Source: Nematostella vectensis (taxonomy: Eukaryota > Cnidaria > Anthozoa > Actiniaria > Edwardsiidae). From it: a stretch of DNA of 64,000 nucleotides. The stretch covers positions 9,520,540 through 9,584,539 of the forward strand of contig NC_064042.1 in the NCBI RefSeq assembly GCF_932526225.1, in the 5' to 3' direction. Position 1 is the first letter of the stretch. Every line of letters begins with the position of its first letter. The translations under genes were made by a program, and so were the position numbers. Below are positions 42,201-54,000 of this stretch, in pieces. The notes below the pieces were generated by a model. The model did no database searches, had not been told where the DNA came from, and saw nothing but the letters and a program-made list of their open reading frames with translations.

Positions 42201-45200
42201 TCACTCAAAGGAGAAGAATGAGTTCTGGAGTGCCTTGATAGAGAAGGCTTATGCCAAGTGAGTGCTATAGAAACGAGACTTGAGCTTGCCAGTTCTTGGG
42301 TAAACCCGCACAAAACTAAGCAGGGGGGAGGGGGTCCTAACATTTTCCTTGACTGGACAAAATCAGTATCTTCTTGATGCAGGACCAAAAAGACTTTTTG
42401 CCTACGATAAACCTTGAAGATTTTTCCATAATAAATCCTGGCTAGGTGCCAGTGATTGCTGAGTTTTAAAATAGAGGAACAAAATGCTACAACCTATACA
42501 ACTCTTGTTGAACCATGTAGATGCAGATAGAATAGAATAGATAGAATAACAATTGTTCAGTGAGGAGCCGTTGGGGGAGCTCACAATGGCACCAGTTCCA
42601 TAAATGCTAGTTTTAGCGCACCGCTTCAAATGAGCTCACCGCTTTGATATTAGCACCCCCCATAAGGCGAAAAATATAAAATAAGTTCTGTCATTTGAAG
42701 AAGCAACCGTTTACCCAAAAAGTGTATTGATGGCCAAAGGCAAGGATTCAAGCACCCATAATTCACTGAACAAGAATGAAAACGGAAGCCGTTGGGTACT
42801 GAACTTTTTGTTGGAATTGGTGTCATTTCTTTTCTTACTAAATTTGAAATAAAGAATGTCTTTTATTAAACTAAAGTTCCAAGAGTCTTTGATTAAGCGC
42901 CCGCTTAAATAAAAGCTCACAGCGATAAAACAACAATTTACATTTTTTGAAGAGTTTGCTGTCTCTCGTCCAGAAACTGCTTTATACAGGGGCGTAGCGA
43001 GGTGGGTGGCCCAAGGGGCCCGGGCCCCCCTTTAAGCAGCCAAAAATACAGTAAATGTATGAGACATTATCTAAAATACAGGAGAAAATGTCTTGTCCCT
43101 TTTGAGCCCCCTCCTGTTAAAAATCCTAGCTGTTATTAGAAAATTGCTTCTTTTAGGTTGGCAGGGACATATGAAGCACTTGCGGCTGGAAGCACAGCAG
43201 ACGCTCTCGTCGACTTTACTGGAGGGGTAGCTGAGGCAATCAGCCTGAGTAATGGAGGGTATGCCGAGGACCAGGAGAAACGCCTACAGCTCTTTAAGAC
43301 ACTGGAGAGAGGTCATAAGGAGAAGTCACTGATGAGTGCTTCCATTAAGGTAGAGTTTTGGAGGTGGGGTTTTGTCTTAGAGTCTAGTCCAATCTGATAT
43401 TTATATAATAGTAGTATTGCGAGTTCTTGTGTAAATATTTATTTAAGTCGAAGAAGAAGGAGGTAAAAATAATCCCTCCTCTAAATTGTTTAACTTGACT
43501 TCAAAAAGTAGTTAACCCATTGACTCCTGGCTATTTTTTTAGCTGAATTTACAAAAAACAGATACCTCCCCCCCTATTCTGAGTTTTATACAGCCCGTCA
43601 AAGTCAAACACAGCTGCACCTAGTCAGCGGTATCCAAGCTTTCCAACAGTGCTTTGCGCTCCCCACTTTTAATCCCTCGTCGTTGTGCTGAAGCAAGCAC
43701 AAGTTGATGGTTGCTTGTATTTTTCATCAAAAATACAGCTATGAGTATATTAGGAGAGTGTCTCAGGACATCATGAAGTCTATTGGGGCATAATTGAGTG
43801 CTTTGCTTATGGATATTTGCAAGCAAAGGTGGATTCATGATGATTTTTTCTTGTTTGGCTTTGCCTGGATGAGAAAATAATTTTCTAATGAATCACCACA
43901 GCTCTCCTAAATGCTGTCTTTTCTGAAACCAAATTGATTCCAAAATTGTTTACACTGCTATTCTGGGTCTGTATGACCTGGAATTGATTTGTTTGGCTTC
44001 GGGGTGAAAAGACTTATAAAAAACCATCTGACTTTGGGGAGAGGAGTGTTTACTGGCCCTCCCCTCGTGAATTTTTCCCTGGATCTCCCAGAATTCTTTG
44101 CAATACGTAAAGGCATCTTCGTGGTTTTACAAGCCTTCAAGGAGTGGACATTGTGTCTTGAGGCCATGGAAATGTACCTGGAGAATCAGAATAAAGGTAT
44201 CTATTTGTGTCTTGAGCTGTGTTTGCTGATCTCTCTCCCTTGTGTGGTATTTTGAGCGTTTTATTGAGAGGGGTGATTCTGCTTTTCTTTCCTTGTCCGG
44301 TTTGAAATTTGTCAAAGAACCTGTGCTATTATTTGGCTTAAGAGTAGTTGCCAACACCTTGGTTGGATGCATATCTTCAAGACCATTTATCCCTTAGACT
44401 GATGCCTGAGTATCTTCATCTTGTTGTGTTTAGTTTGCATTTATGAATTTTTTGGGTTGTGGGTACTTCCCAAAGCCGGTACAGGCCGGTTGAGGGGTCA
44501 ATGTGTTAATTTATCGTCATCTGATAAAAAATCATTCATTAATAAAGATTTAAAAACTGCTAAAATCGCTCTTCAAATAAGTCTTCGACAAGGAATTAAA
44601 GCTGAGCTATTTAACCAAAACAATCGTAGCCCGTTACCCAAATGCATCCTGCAGATTAGAAAAGAAAGTTTTTTCAATGGTATGGTACATACAAATGATT
44701 CCATATTTGCTTCCGCAGATAAACAATCGAAACGAGATGGAGCAAAGACTGGACACAGGGCTTATCAAGGGACACGCGTATGGTGTTACCATGGTGAAAA
44801 AGGTAACACTATGGGGCAAACGGTATTTGCCCCCTTAACTTGCTGGAACACCCAATCGCGGCAGAAATATCGAAATATTTTGTATTGGTAAAATACGCCT
44901 CACTTGCAACTGACTTAGTCGTCGGTATATAGATACGTACTGTTCCACGCCGTTTACATTCATGGGAAGGTAAGTCAGCCAAGTTTTGTCACAAAAGATG
45001 GTACCACAGGCCATCAGTCCCCAGCTGTTCTTTTACGTTTCTTTTACGTCCTTTCACGGAACCTCCGGCTTCTCCGAGAAAAAGGAGGGATTCACAATGC
45101 CCAATATATAGAGCCAGGGTTTTACACGTCTGACCGAACCCTGGTCCTCTTGCTTAAATGCTTTAGTTTCTTACTAATGTGTGCTATTCTTTGCCAGGTG

Positions 45201-48200
45201 ACTGTCGGTGAAGGTCTTCTCAGCCTCTTCAACAAGAAACACTTTTATATGATCCGTCTACGCAACCCTTGGGGGGAGAAGGAATGGAATGGACGCTGGA
45301 GTGACGAGTTAGTATGCGATTCAAACCAGCATTTTTTTATTGTTTGTTAAGTTCCTTTCAGTTGCAAACCAATCATCATTGCCCTCATACATTGGACATC
45401 GCGTCTTAATTGTTTTCTACGTCATTATTCTCGAATTTTCAGGTCTGAGGAATGGAAAAAGTTAAAGCCAGGAGACAGAAAGAAGATGGGAATTGTGTTT
45501 GAAAACGACGGTGAATTTTGGTGAGTAATTTACCAGACACTGGTCTGAATATGGAGTTTTTTGCACATGATCTTTCGTCTTTTTCAATACTTTATTTACT
45601 GCAAGTTTGGTGATTTTGCGATGCCAGATTTTGTCGACGACTGCAATTCCACGGCTTATTTGCAGGATACTCAAGACCGCAGTATACAGTTTTGCCCATT
45701 AAGCTATTTTCAACTGCCCTGGTCTACAACACCTTTCTTTAAATTGATTCATTACTAGAAGACAAATTATGTGAAGAGATCTCGAAATATCCTAAAACAA
45801 AGTAACTCCGATATAAATAGACGGGGGTGATCGTCAGCAAAATAGTTTTCAACCCTAAGCGATTGCACTTTGGTGTGGTCAACAGAAATTCTTACCCCCT
45901 AGAGATAGCATATTGGGTGTGGTCGACGGAATTTTAAACCCTAGGAAGTAGCAAAATTGCAAAAAACAAAAACAAAAAACGTTAAACACCCCCTTAGGAA
46001 TAGCAGTTGGGCGAATTATATATCCCAAGAAATAGCAGATTTGGAAAAATTCTTCAACACACCTAAGGGATAGCAGTTGGTCGAATTTTTATACCCTAAA
46101 AGATAGGCCGATTACCCCATCTACTTTCCTGAAAAGTTCCCCCGGGAGCTTTCACTAGTCAGTGGTTGAAAATGAATGCTTTCTTTAACTTGGTATTTGC
46201 TAGAATAATAAAATGCAAGCTGACAGAGCGTTTAATCCTTCAGGATGGAATTTGATGACTTCTGCCGGGAATTCACGGACTGTACCCTATGCCATGTCAT
46301 CAACAAGGCCATGATCCACAAGGTTTTCAAACAGTGGCACATCTATAAGCACAATTATAACTGGACCCAGGGTCAGAACGCAGGAGGATGTGTGCAGAAC
46401 CAGGATACATTCCTCAAGAACCCTCAGGTGACCTGTGTTCATTTGAGGACGTACCAGGATTGTCCTGGGTTCCACAGGTGTAAAGCCCGCTTTACCCTTT
46501 TCATTGTTTTACAACTGTTAAATTAAAACCGCATTCGTAGATTAACGACCACCCAGATTTAAGAATGTGCAATTCAAGAAAACATCCCCCCACACACACA
46601 CACACACACAGGGGATCTTCTCACAGGCAGGAAACCTCTCTCATTCTCTGGGTGTTTTCTGGAAATTCACCGAGATAGCTTTTAACATGGAAGAACTCGT
46701 TAGTTTGTTGTGAGATGTTTATAAGCGTTTTTCCGTCACTAGTGGTCTTCTTCAGCTGGTATAAAATTGTCTGCTGTTCTTTTAACAAGATGATTTGCTG
46801 TTTTGTAAAACAGTATGCGTTTAGTATAACGGATAACGAGGGAGAAGATGCCATGGTTTCCCTGATGCAAGAAGACAGGCGCAAAGATAAGAGCAAAGGC
46901 GTCGGTAACCTCACCATCGGCTTCTACATCATGAAGGTACGCAGCACGCATTTTTATTCCATACTATTTGGTAATCAATCGTTAACATTCGGCAACATTC
47001 CGGAAATGATACTGGGGAATCATTAGTGACTATTCGGGAGCTGCTCGATATTATTGGAAAACAACTCGTTAGTTTTTAGAGTTTTCTGGTGGATAATCAT
47101 TCTAGACTATCTTGGAATCACTCGTGACTATTCATGAATACCCCTTTTCTGCGGGGAACCGCTAGCTTCTTTTTCTTATGACTTTTCGAGAATAATTAGG
47201 AAATTGTTACGATAAAGCTCATTTAGGGACTAACCAGCATCTCTTTTTTCTAGGTCGAAGAGAACCGCAAATATCGCGTTCATTCGATGTTTCCAAAGGC
47301 TGGTGATTCGATCTTCATCAACGCACGTGAGGTGATGAATAGATTCTTCCTTGCAGCTGGACGATACCTCGTGGTGCCATCAACATATGAACCTCACACC
47401 CCAGGGCATTTTATGATGAGGATCTTTACACGGAAGAGGTCTAATGCAATGTAAGTACCAACATATGGACAACACTCCTTAGAGCATTATATGCACATGG
47501 AAGAGGTCTTTATCCAATATAAGGAACTTCAACATATGAACAACTCTCGTTAGAGCATTATATGCACATGGAAGAGGTCTTTATCCAATGTAAGTAACTT
47601 CAACATATAAACAATACTCTAGTCTAAGAGTGTTATATGCACATGGAAGAGGTCTTTATCCAATGTAAGTACCTTTAACATATGAACAACACTCTTAGAG
47701 CATTATATGCACATGGAAGAGGTCTTATCCAATGTAAGTAACTTCAACATATAAACAATACTCTAGTCTAAGAGTGTTATATGCACATGGAAGAGGTCTT
47801 ATCCAATCATGTAAGTAACCTCAACATATGAACAGCACTCTTAGAGTATTATATGCACACAGAAGAGTCCCAATCCAATGTAAGTACCTTCAACATACGA
47901 AAAACACTCAATATAAATACCTTACAGATATATGTGCACGGAAGTGTTGCAGGTTATTACCTGGGTGCACTAAACAAACCCAAAATAACACAAGAACACA
48001 TTAGTACTCAATATTATACAACAAGAACTGCTGCCGGGGATCTTGGCCCATGATGCCATCCTAACGACATTTCTTACACACTAACCCACATTTTAATGGA
48101 TATAAACTATGTGGAGAAGTAATCCATAAAATGTAACGAGTAAATCCCTCTCATTACGCTCTAATTACTTAATGTTCCTTTGTCGCGCTGGCCGAATACC

Positions 48201-50100
48201 TATTGTTTGCACACTACACCAACACTACTACTACTACACTAATACCACCCTCCGTCTGGCTTCAGTTTCATTTGCTCCGACGAATGGCATGGCTAACGCT
48301 CGAAACAGCTTATCCACTCTCACAGACGCGTGCAACATCCTTTTTCAACCTTTTGTTGATGAATACCTTATAACAACTAACCATTTATCTGATTGGCAGG
48401 TTTCTCGACCAGGATCATTCAGTGGGAAGCAAGATCTGGTGCTGTCTCCCGCGGTGCCGCGCGCCACAATGTGTGGTGTCCGTGTACGTCACATCGGCTG
48501 CAGGGCTACAAAAGACCGGCAAGATGAGCCTAAGTAAGTTGGAAGCTGCAGTCGTAACATACATTGGAGTAGGTATTAAACAACAACGCTTCTAAAATCG
48601 GGCATTGATTAGTCAAGAATAGTTGCTACACAGGGACGTTTGACGTCATTGCGCCCGCCTTTTACTAAATCTATTTAGTTGTTGTAAAAAACAAACTATC
48701 TCATTTCAAGCGCGTAGCCAGGATTGGCTCGGGGGTTGGGGTGAGGTGGGGGGGGGGGGGGGGGGTGGATGCGCAGTCATAGGCATCTTATGGAAAAAGA
48801 ATAGTATTTGAAGATCCCTTTATAAGAAATGAATAATAATTAACGGTTAAAGTCATAGTATCATAATGTTAAACAAAGAATTTTTTTTGCTCATGACACG
48901 CTGTGACGTTATTCGTCACATTTAACAATAAGATCAAGTTTTACCGGGCCTAAGTATTATCTAGCGCCCAAACGACGAGGGCAGGGATGTGCGGTTGCAA
49001 AAAACTATTATCCACGAAAAATGAACAGTGCTTTTATTGCATTTATTATGCATCTTCTTCAGTAATTTAGCGGTTAGAACAAAGGCTTGGGCACTTTAAT
49101 TCGGTATGACATGTTACAACTGTTTATGTGTCAAGGGTGTACTTTATGCGTTCTTCTGTGTCTCAGCTTGCGATCCGTACGCCTTGATTATCTGCGAGGG
49201 ACGTAAAATTAAGACGCCTATCAAGTATGACACCCTGATCCCAAGCTGGGATGCCGGGGCTTTGTTTTACGTCAGACAGCCTCAGAAGAGTCAGATAGTG
49301 GTACAGGTAAGAGCAATCGGGTGCGGTTTGGTAGAGTCACACGGGTCCCAACGAGCGTTGGCCCAAACTGGGTCGCTGTGGCGTTGTTCTAAATTAAGCA
49401 GCCAGCCAATGAGGTATCTATCATTCCTACCCATAGAGGTGGGTGTTGTTAAGGGAACGGAGAGATTGTCCAGGTAGGGAAGAAAGTTATCTAAAAAGAA
49501 GTCTTCGGGTTGATACCTTTTCCATCGAACCTATTAAGGCTAAATAGAAGTCTAGACATCTCTGTCTTCTTCCATATACGTTGGATGGTGTTAAGGGCGA
49601 GTAAAAGGCCGTCCAGATAAATGAATGAAGTGTTACCAAAAGGTTTACCTTCTACCAAGAAGGGCTAAGTATGAGAGGCAAACAGATGCAACTTTATAGT
49701 CGGGGAAAAGCCTTATCACAATTGATGAGCCGAATACTAAGATTGGATATACCTTCTCATCCCCTTTTAGATTACTTGCGAACTGGCCTGAATAAAAGAA
49801 GTCTGCTCTGGCTTATCTTTTAGTTTAATGGCACAATAACCTTGTGGGACAGTATACAGATAGTATTTGCATGGGGGTAGCTTCATGCATCGAGCTTTGA
49901 CTGTTATTTGTGTTTAGATTTGGGACAGTAACTGGATCTTGGATAGCTTCATGGGTCAAGTCAAGATACCCGTCAACATCACCAACTCCAAGACGCAAGC
50001 CAGCTACAATCTCAAGGGACGCAGGCGTGAGCATGATCTTCAGAAGCCAGGCACTGTCACCGTACAAATCAACGCTTACCACGATCTCTTTGGCATCTAG
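39202..50100 (+). CDS. CAPN5: Calpain-5/TRA-3-type calcium-dependent cysteine protease
   Basis: Cytosolic calpain with C2-type C-terminus instead of EF hands. Exons: 39202-39366, 40567-40704, 42049-42257, 43157-43349, 44719-44802, 45198-45307, 45443-45520, 46244-46427, 46814-46936, 47254-47450, 48400-48533, 49167-49306, 49918-50100; every junction is GT-AG and in phase; 645 residues (human CAPN5 640). The catalytic triad is present: Cys in [17 protein letters not shown], His in [13 protein letters not shown], Asn in [14 protein letters not shown]. The calpain beta-sandwich follows ([36 protein letters not shown]), then a C2 domain ([56 protein letters not shown]). Intron 2 holds a 34-bp minisatellite, intron 4 a transposon and intron 10 splice-donor repeats. 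Calpain-6 lacks the active Cys, so CAPN5 is preferred. Confidence 0.96.
41005..41590. repeat. 34-bp minisatellite in calpain intron 2
   Basis: About 17 copies of a 34-bp unit with core GGGTGTAGATATCAGGGTGG followed by (A/C)AGCCTAGGTAGTA. It lies ~300 bp after exon 2 and contains no exon sequence. Confidence 0.95.
42985..43140. mobile_element. Possible small hAT-like MITE before calpain exon 4
   Basis: It starts CAGGGGCGTAGCGAGG and ends AAAATCCTAGCTGTTATT, whose reverse complement (CAGCTAGGATTTT) partly mirrors the start. Terminal CAGGGGCG is common in hAT-type elements. Boundaries and family are uncertain. Confidence 0.35.
43516..44505. mobile_element. TTAA-type non-autonomous transposon, copy 2
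   Basis: A 990-bp element ~95% similar by eye to 22392-23391 and in the same orientation, flanked by TTAA on both sides (43512-43515 and 44506-44509). Ends are CCCATTGACTCC and GGGGTCAATGTG. It lies in calpain intron 4, after exon 4. The 88-residue internal frame is kept (~43989-44255). It is a probable piggyBac-mobilised MITE. Confidence 0.85.
45830..46125. repeat. Degenerate tandem repeat in calpain intron 7
   Basis: Four to five loose copies of a ~60-70 bp unit with (T/A)AGGAATAGCA(G/A), TTGG(G/T)CGAATT and ACCCTA(A/G). They are too diverged to define a sharp unit. Confidence 0.55.
46586..46611. repeat. (CA)n microsatellite
   Basis: About ten CA dinucleotides after a short C run in calpain intron 8. 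Confidence 0.9.
47436..47930. repeat. Tandem repeat copying a calpain exon end and its splice donor
   Basis: The exon 10 end GGAAGAGGTCTAATGCAAT-GTAAGTACC and ~50 bp of intron are repeated about six more times. Copies carry GCACATGGAAGAGGTCTT, ATCCAAT-GTAAGTA and CTTCAACATATGAACAAC at spacings of ~68-75 bp. At least five copies keep the GTAAGT donor (near 47579, 47663, 47736, 47812, 47879); the first has ATAAGG instead. Confidence 0.9.
48262..48361. mobile_element. Partial copy of the foldback MITE found at 50821
   Basis: CTCCGACGAA, GGCTAACGCTCGAAAC, CCACTCT, CACAGACGCGTGCAACATCC and TTTTTCAACCTTTTGTTGAT match the right arm of the 50821-51075 element, with a short insertion (TGGCA). It lies in the intron before calpain exon 11. 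Confidence 0.75.
48712..48840. mobile_element. Dispersed repeat fragment with poly(G), second copy
   Basis: It shares the word order of 29778-29890: GCGTAGCCAGGATTGGCTCG, an 18-G run (48748-48765), CAGTCATAGG and ATAAGAAATGA. It is a fragment without ORF. Confidence 0.6.
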
Positions 50101-50615
50101 GGCAATAGCAGCTTCGGAGCAGTAAAGAAATTATAGACTATGGGCTTTGTTTCATTACAGACCGTACTTTACGAAAGTAATAGTAACAACAGATATGACG
50201 AGTCAATGAAAACGACTCAAACAAAGTTCTACGCTTCCCAAACTTTGTTCGCAGCCTGTTTACATTATAGTTCTCCATCCTTTGATGTTCCCAGGTAGAT
50301 TCGAGGTCAAACCCTTATGTGGCAGATCTCTACAAGAGGATTCCCTTTTTCTTTTTCTAGGTTACAAAGATGTTCGATGTTATATAGGGGCTGCATCGAC
50401 TGCAGTCGATGGTAAACGATGTTTTCTCCAAAAACAGTGCCGGCATTGGTGATATAAACACACAGGATTGCTATAGGCCCAAAAGCAATGCACTGTTTGT
50501 TCACCATGTTGTATAACACTGCGAACTACATAGTCAATAATCTCCTTGCTGTCCACCGAGCGGGGTGATTCCAGCAATGGCTATATATTGACGCTGTTTA
50601 CTCGCCCAATAGGCC

Positions 50616-50808
50616 ATTCCAGCTATAAGCATGCGCGCGCACTCACCATGGGAACCTACCTCAACTACCGGCATGCAGCGCGCGCTTTGTTTGATGTAAG
50701 CTTAAATAGCGCGCGCTTTGTTTGATGTAAGCTTAAATAGCGCGCGCTGCATTCTGGTAGTTGAGGTAGGTTTCTATGGTTATGCGCGCGCAAACTTATA
50801 GCTGGAAT
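50616..50808. mobile_element. Foldback MITE with GCGCGC-rich arms
   Basis: ATTCCAGCTATAAG opens and CTTATAGCTGGAAT closes the element. Inside, ATGCGCGCGC, GGTTCCCA-type sequence and CTACCTCAACTACC recur inverted, giving arms of ~70 bp. Between the arms, a ~29-bp unit (AGCGCGCGCTTTGTTTGATG) is tandemly repeated. No ORF. Confidence 0.85.
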
Positions 50809-50820
50809 TAACAAGGTACG

Positions 50821-51075
50821 AATCAACACAAGTTTGAAAAGGTATGTTGAACGCCTCTTTGAGTGGTTGCGCTGACGTTTCGAGCGTTAGCCCTTCGTCG
50901 GTGCAAAAGAAAACTGTTTACATGGTATGGTTGACGTGCCATCTAACCCATCAGCGTCTCACAGTTTCCTCCTGAGTTTCCTTTGGCTCCGACGAAGGGC
51001 TAACGCTCGAAACGTCAGCGCAACCACTCTGTTTCACAGATGCGTTCAATATACCTTTTCAACCTTGTGTTGATT
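50821..51075. mobile_element. Foldback MITE, adjacent to the previous one
   Basis: Arms of ~75 bp: AATCAACACAAG-TTGAAAAGGTAT, GAGTGGTTGCGCTGACGTTT, CGAGCGTTAGCCCTTCGTCGG, mirrored at 50990-51075. The left arm lacks a ~10-bp piece (CTGTGAAACA) present in the right arm. A partial copy lies at 48262. Confidence 0.88.
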
Positions 51076-54000
51076 AAAACCTTGTCTACACCACGCCTAC
51101 GCAGACCATCTAGTTTTTCTACAGCTTGCCTTTAGTCTTTCTAGTTATACCATATAGCTGGAATGGCCTCTTGGCAAAGCCGCTCGTAGCTTTATCTTAC
51201 AGGAACAGCGAAGCATTGCTGTGTCACGTAATGCATCTTTTTTGGGACAAATGGCGGATCGGTAATAAACCAAGCCAACGCCTTGATTTCTGCCAGGGCA
51301 AGCGCCCTTGTCTTGACCAGAGTACATTTGTTTCAACTTTATTATATTAAGGGATTGTAAATTTTCTACTGTAGAGGAAAACAACGTGGAGAATAATGTA
51401 TTACGTCTAGTTTATGTAAAACTGTAGTTGCGGGATTGACCAGGATCCCTGGTTTGATAAATTCAACGTACAATGAATAAAACAACAACGTAAGCGTCTT
51501 AACCTATGGGTATCATTTGTTGATGGTATACACTTAACATGGTGTTGTTCCTGATATCTAAAATTTATCTCTTGTTAAGAACTTTGTATTGTGGCCACGG
51601 TAGCGTGCGTCGCGTGGAAAGAACTTTAAATTGAGAGGCACGGTAGCGCACGTCGCTGCTGTTGCTGGGCTTTATTACTTTTCCTAACGAATAAATAAGG
51701 TTCACGGTTTTGCTTTCAAATCCTCCCTTTGACATTATATTTGTAGATACAGTCATTATATTAGCACTTTAACGCAAAGGAATACCCTTTTTCTCAGTTG
51801 CTATCGTCCAGCCCAAGTCGAGGCTCTCTTCTATTTCCAATACATCTACTGAAATTTCATAAGAAAGCCTCGACTTGAGATTACAGTTTGTAGGCATATT
51901 GAACCTGGTTTATTGTCTGCCCTTTTAGAAAAGCATCATTTTGCTTAATTGGAATCGCCGCTGACCGCCCTGTTTACTGTTGCCATAGTACCAGCAGGTG
52001 TTCGATTTCTACTTGTGTGAGTGAAACAGGCTTGGAGCATTTAAAACTGTTCTATCAGCTGCCAGGCACATTTCCGAAAGGAAACACAGGATGAAGCACA
52101 TTGGAATAGTAATTATATGAAGTATCACACGCTGACAGAAAAAAAGATTTACTTCATGAATGTTAAGCAGATCAGCAAAATGAGTTACTGATTGTATTAT
52201 AATTTGACTAGAAGAGAATTCTGTCGATTTAAAGATTGTGAGTTTGAAATATGATTATCAAATGTGGCTGGACCAGCCAGCGGACACACTTGTAAGCCGT
52301 CTCAAGACCTTTGAAGTGCCGCTAAAAATAAAAGCATTCACATTGATGGCCACAATTATAAGAGAACAAAGATCAGTTGAAAGAGATATGTCGATAATTC
52401 TGATAGACAATAATGTTATAGTATATTGGTTTTAAAAGCCAGACACACCTTTCATGTTGATTTTATTCAATACTGTAAAATCATATAAAGAATTTCGAAA
52501 TAATTATCTAATAACAAAGTCTCACCAAAGTTTTACTTTACCAAATCAATCGAAAATATCGCAATAACTTTTCCAAATCGTCCAATGGAGATGGACTCTT
52601 TCCCGCACTCGTTATTGTAATCGACGAAACTCAACTTGTAGCGGGGTGTACTGCATTTATATCCCTAAAATAGTGATAAAATGCAGCGAGCTCATCTGCT
52701 CATGGTAGTGGAAATGGCAGCGATAGCCGGTAGTTTGGTCTCATGACGTCTATAGAGTAAAACACAGAATACAATGGAACAAAGATAGATCCGTTCAAGA
52801 GGTGGGATAACAGCTATAGACCTTATTGTTCCCATACAATTTATCAGGTAATGCATTTTCAACTGATCAGTCCTATACAATACCTCCCACAAGGCGTTTA
52901 GAAGTGCTTTGTGCCCACTGATACAAAAAAAAGGCTAGATTAATTGATTTATAAGAAAGATCATTTATTTCTTAAAAAAATAATCTACTTTTTTTCTTTC
53001 CGTAAGGTCAGAATCAAGATTCTTTAGATTTGTTGGTATCCCTTGTTGCAAAGCAAGGCTACGTGGATGAGACCTGTTGAATATATTTTTATACATTTAT
53101 TAGTGATTATCCTAATAATCCTTCGTTGGTTGGTTAAAACATCTCTATATACTGCACTGTTCAAGCACGGCTCAGAAGCCTTTGTAAATCCCCAAATAAA
53201 ACTTGTCTACAGTAAAAACGTATGTTGTTTTCGTCAACATAATCACCGATGTGAATTCTATTACCACAATCATTCGCCTCGGGCAAAATAATAGGCAAAT
53301 GCGAATTGATAGAATTAATAAAGAGGTGGTAGATACTAATCAATTTATCCTACTTTAATTGCAAAGTCATAGAAATAATAACTGTAATTAAAGTCCAGTC
53401 GAAATAGGACAACAGTAGACATTTTTTTTACGTGTTGCATGCAATGCTATAGGCGACTAGTTTAGCTGGTCACTCGGGAAACCACTCCTTTCAAGGTACC
53501 TTAGGGAATCGTTCGATTAAGGGATCTTGATAAGGTAAAAAAAAGAAGTTTGGAAGGTAGGGGGGATTGTAAAAGCTACACAAAATATGATCCATCGTGT
53601 TTTTTTTTGTTAAATGCCCAAAATATAAGAGTAAAAGCTGCATATATCATATTATATGGTGTCGAGCTCTGTCTATATATGGATGGCCATTCAAAAATAT
53701 TTTTTAACGTTAGAAGATCCCTAAGGCTGCTGACAATTTTTTTACTCAATATTACGCAATAACCGGTCACGGGAAGACTCATAGCAACTTTTGCACGTGT
53801 AACACGCCCATTAAGGGTTACCGATATTCCTTTTTCACGAATACAATAAAAATAATTTGGGACTCGTGCGGAGGGCAAAGGGAGTGCTTTGACTTACAAA
53901 AAGTCCAGGCGAAATGACTCAGCATATACTACTCAAAAATCCTCCAGAAGTCATCGCTATTTGCCTGTGCTAGCTCCTTTTTTTATTCCAAGGTAAAGAT

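Noticed and set aside
52238-52435. A 65-residue frame in the calpain-NALF gap as a small gene
   Set aside because: Begins with a non-ATG codon at the stated start and has no recognisable features.
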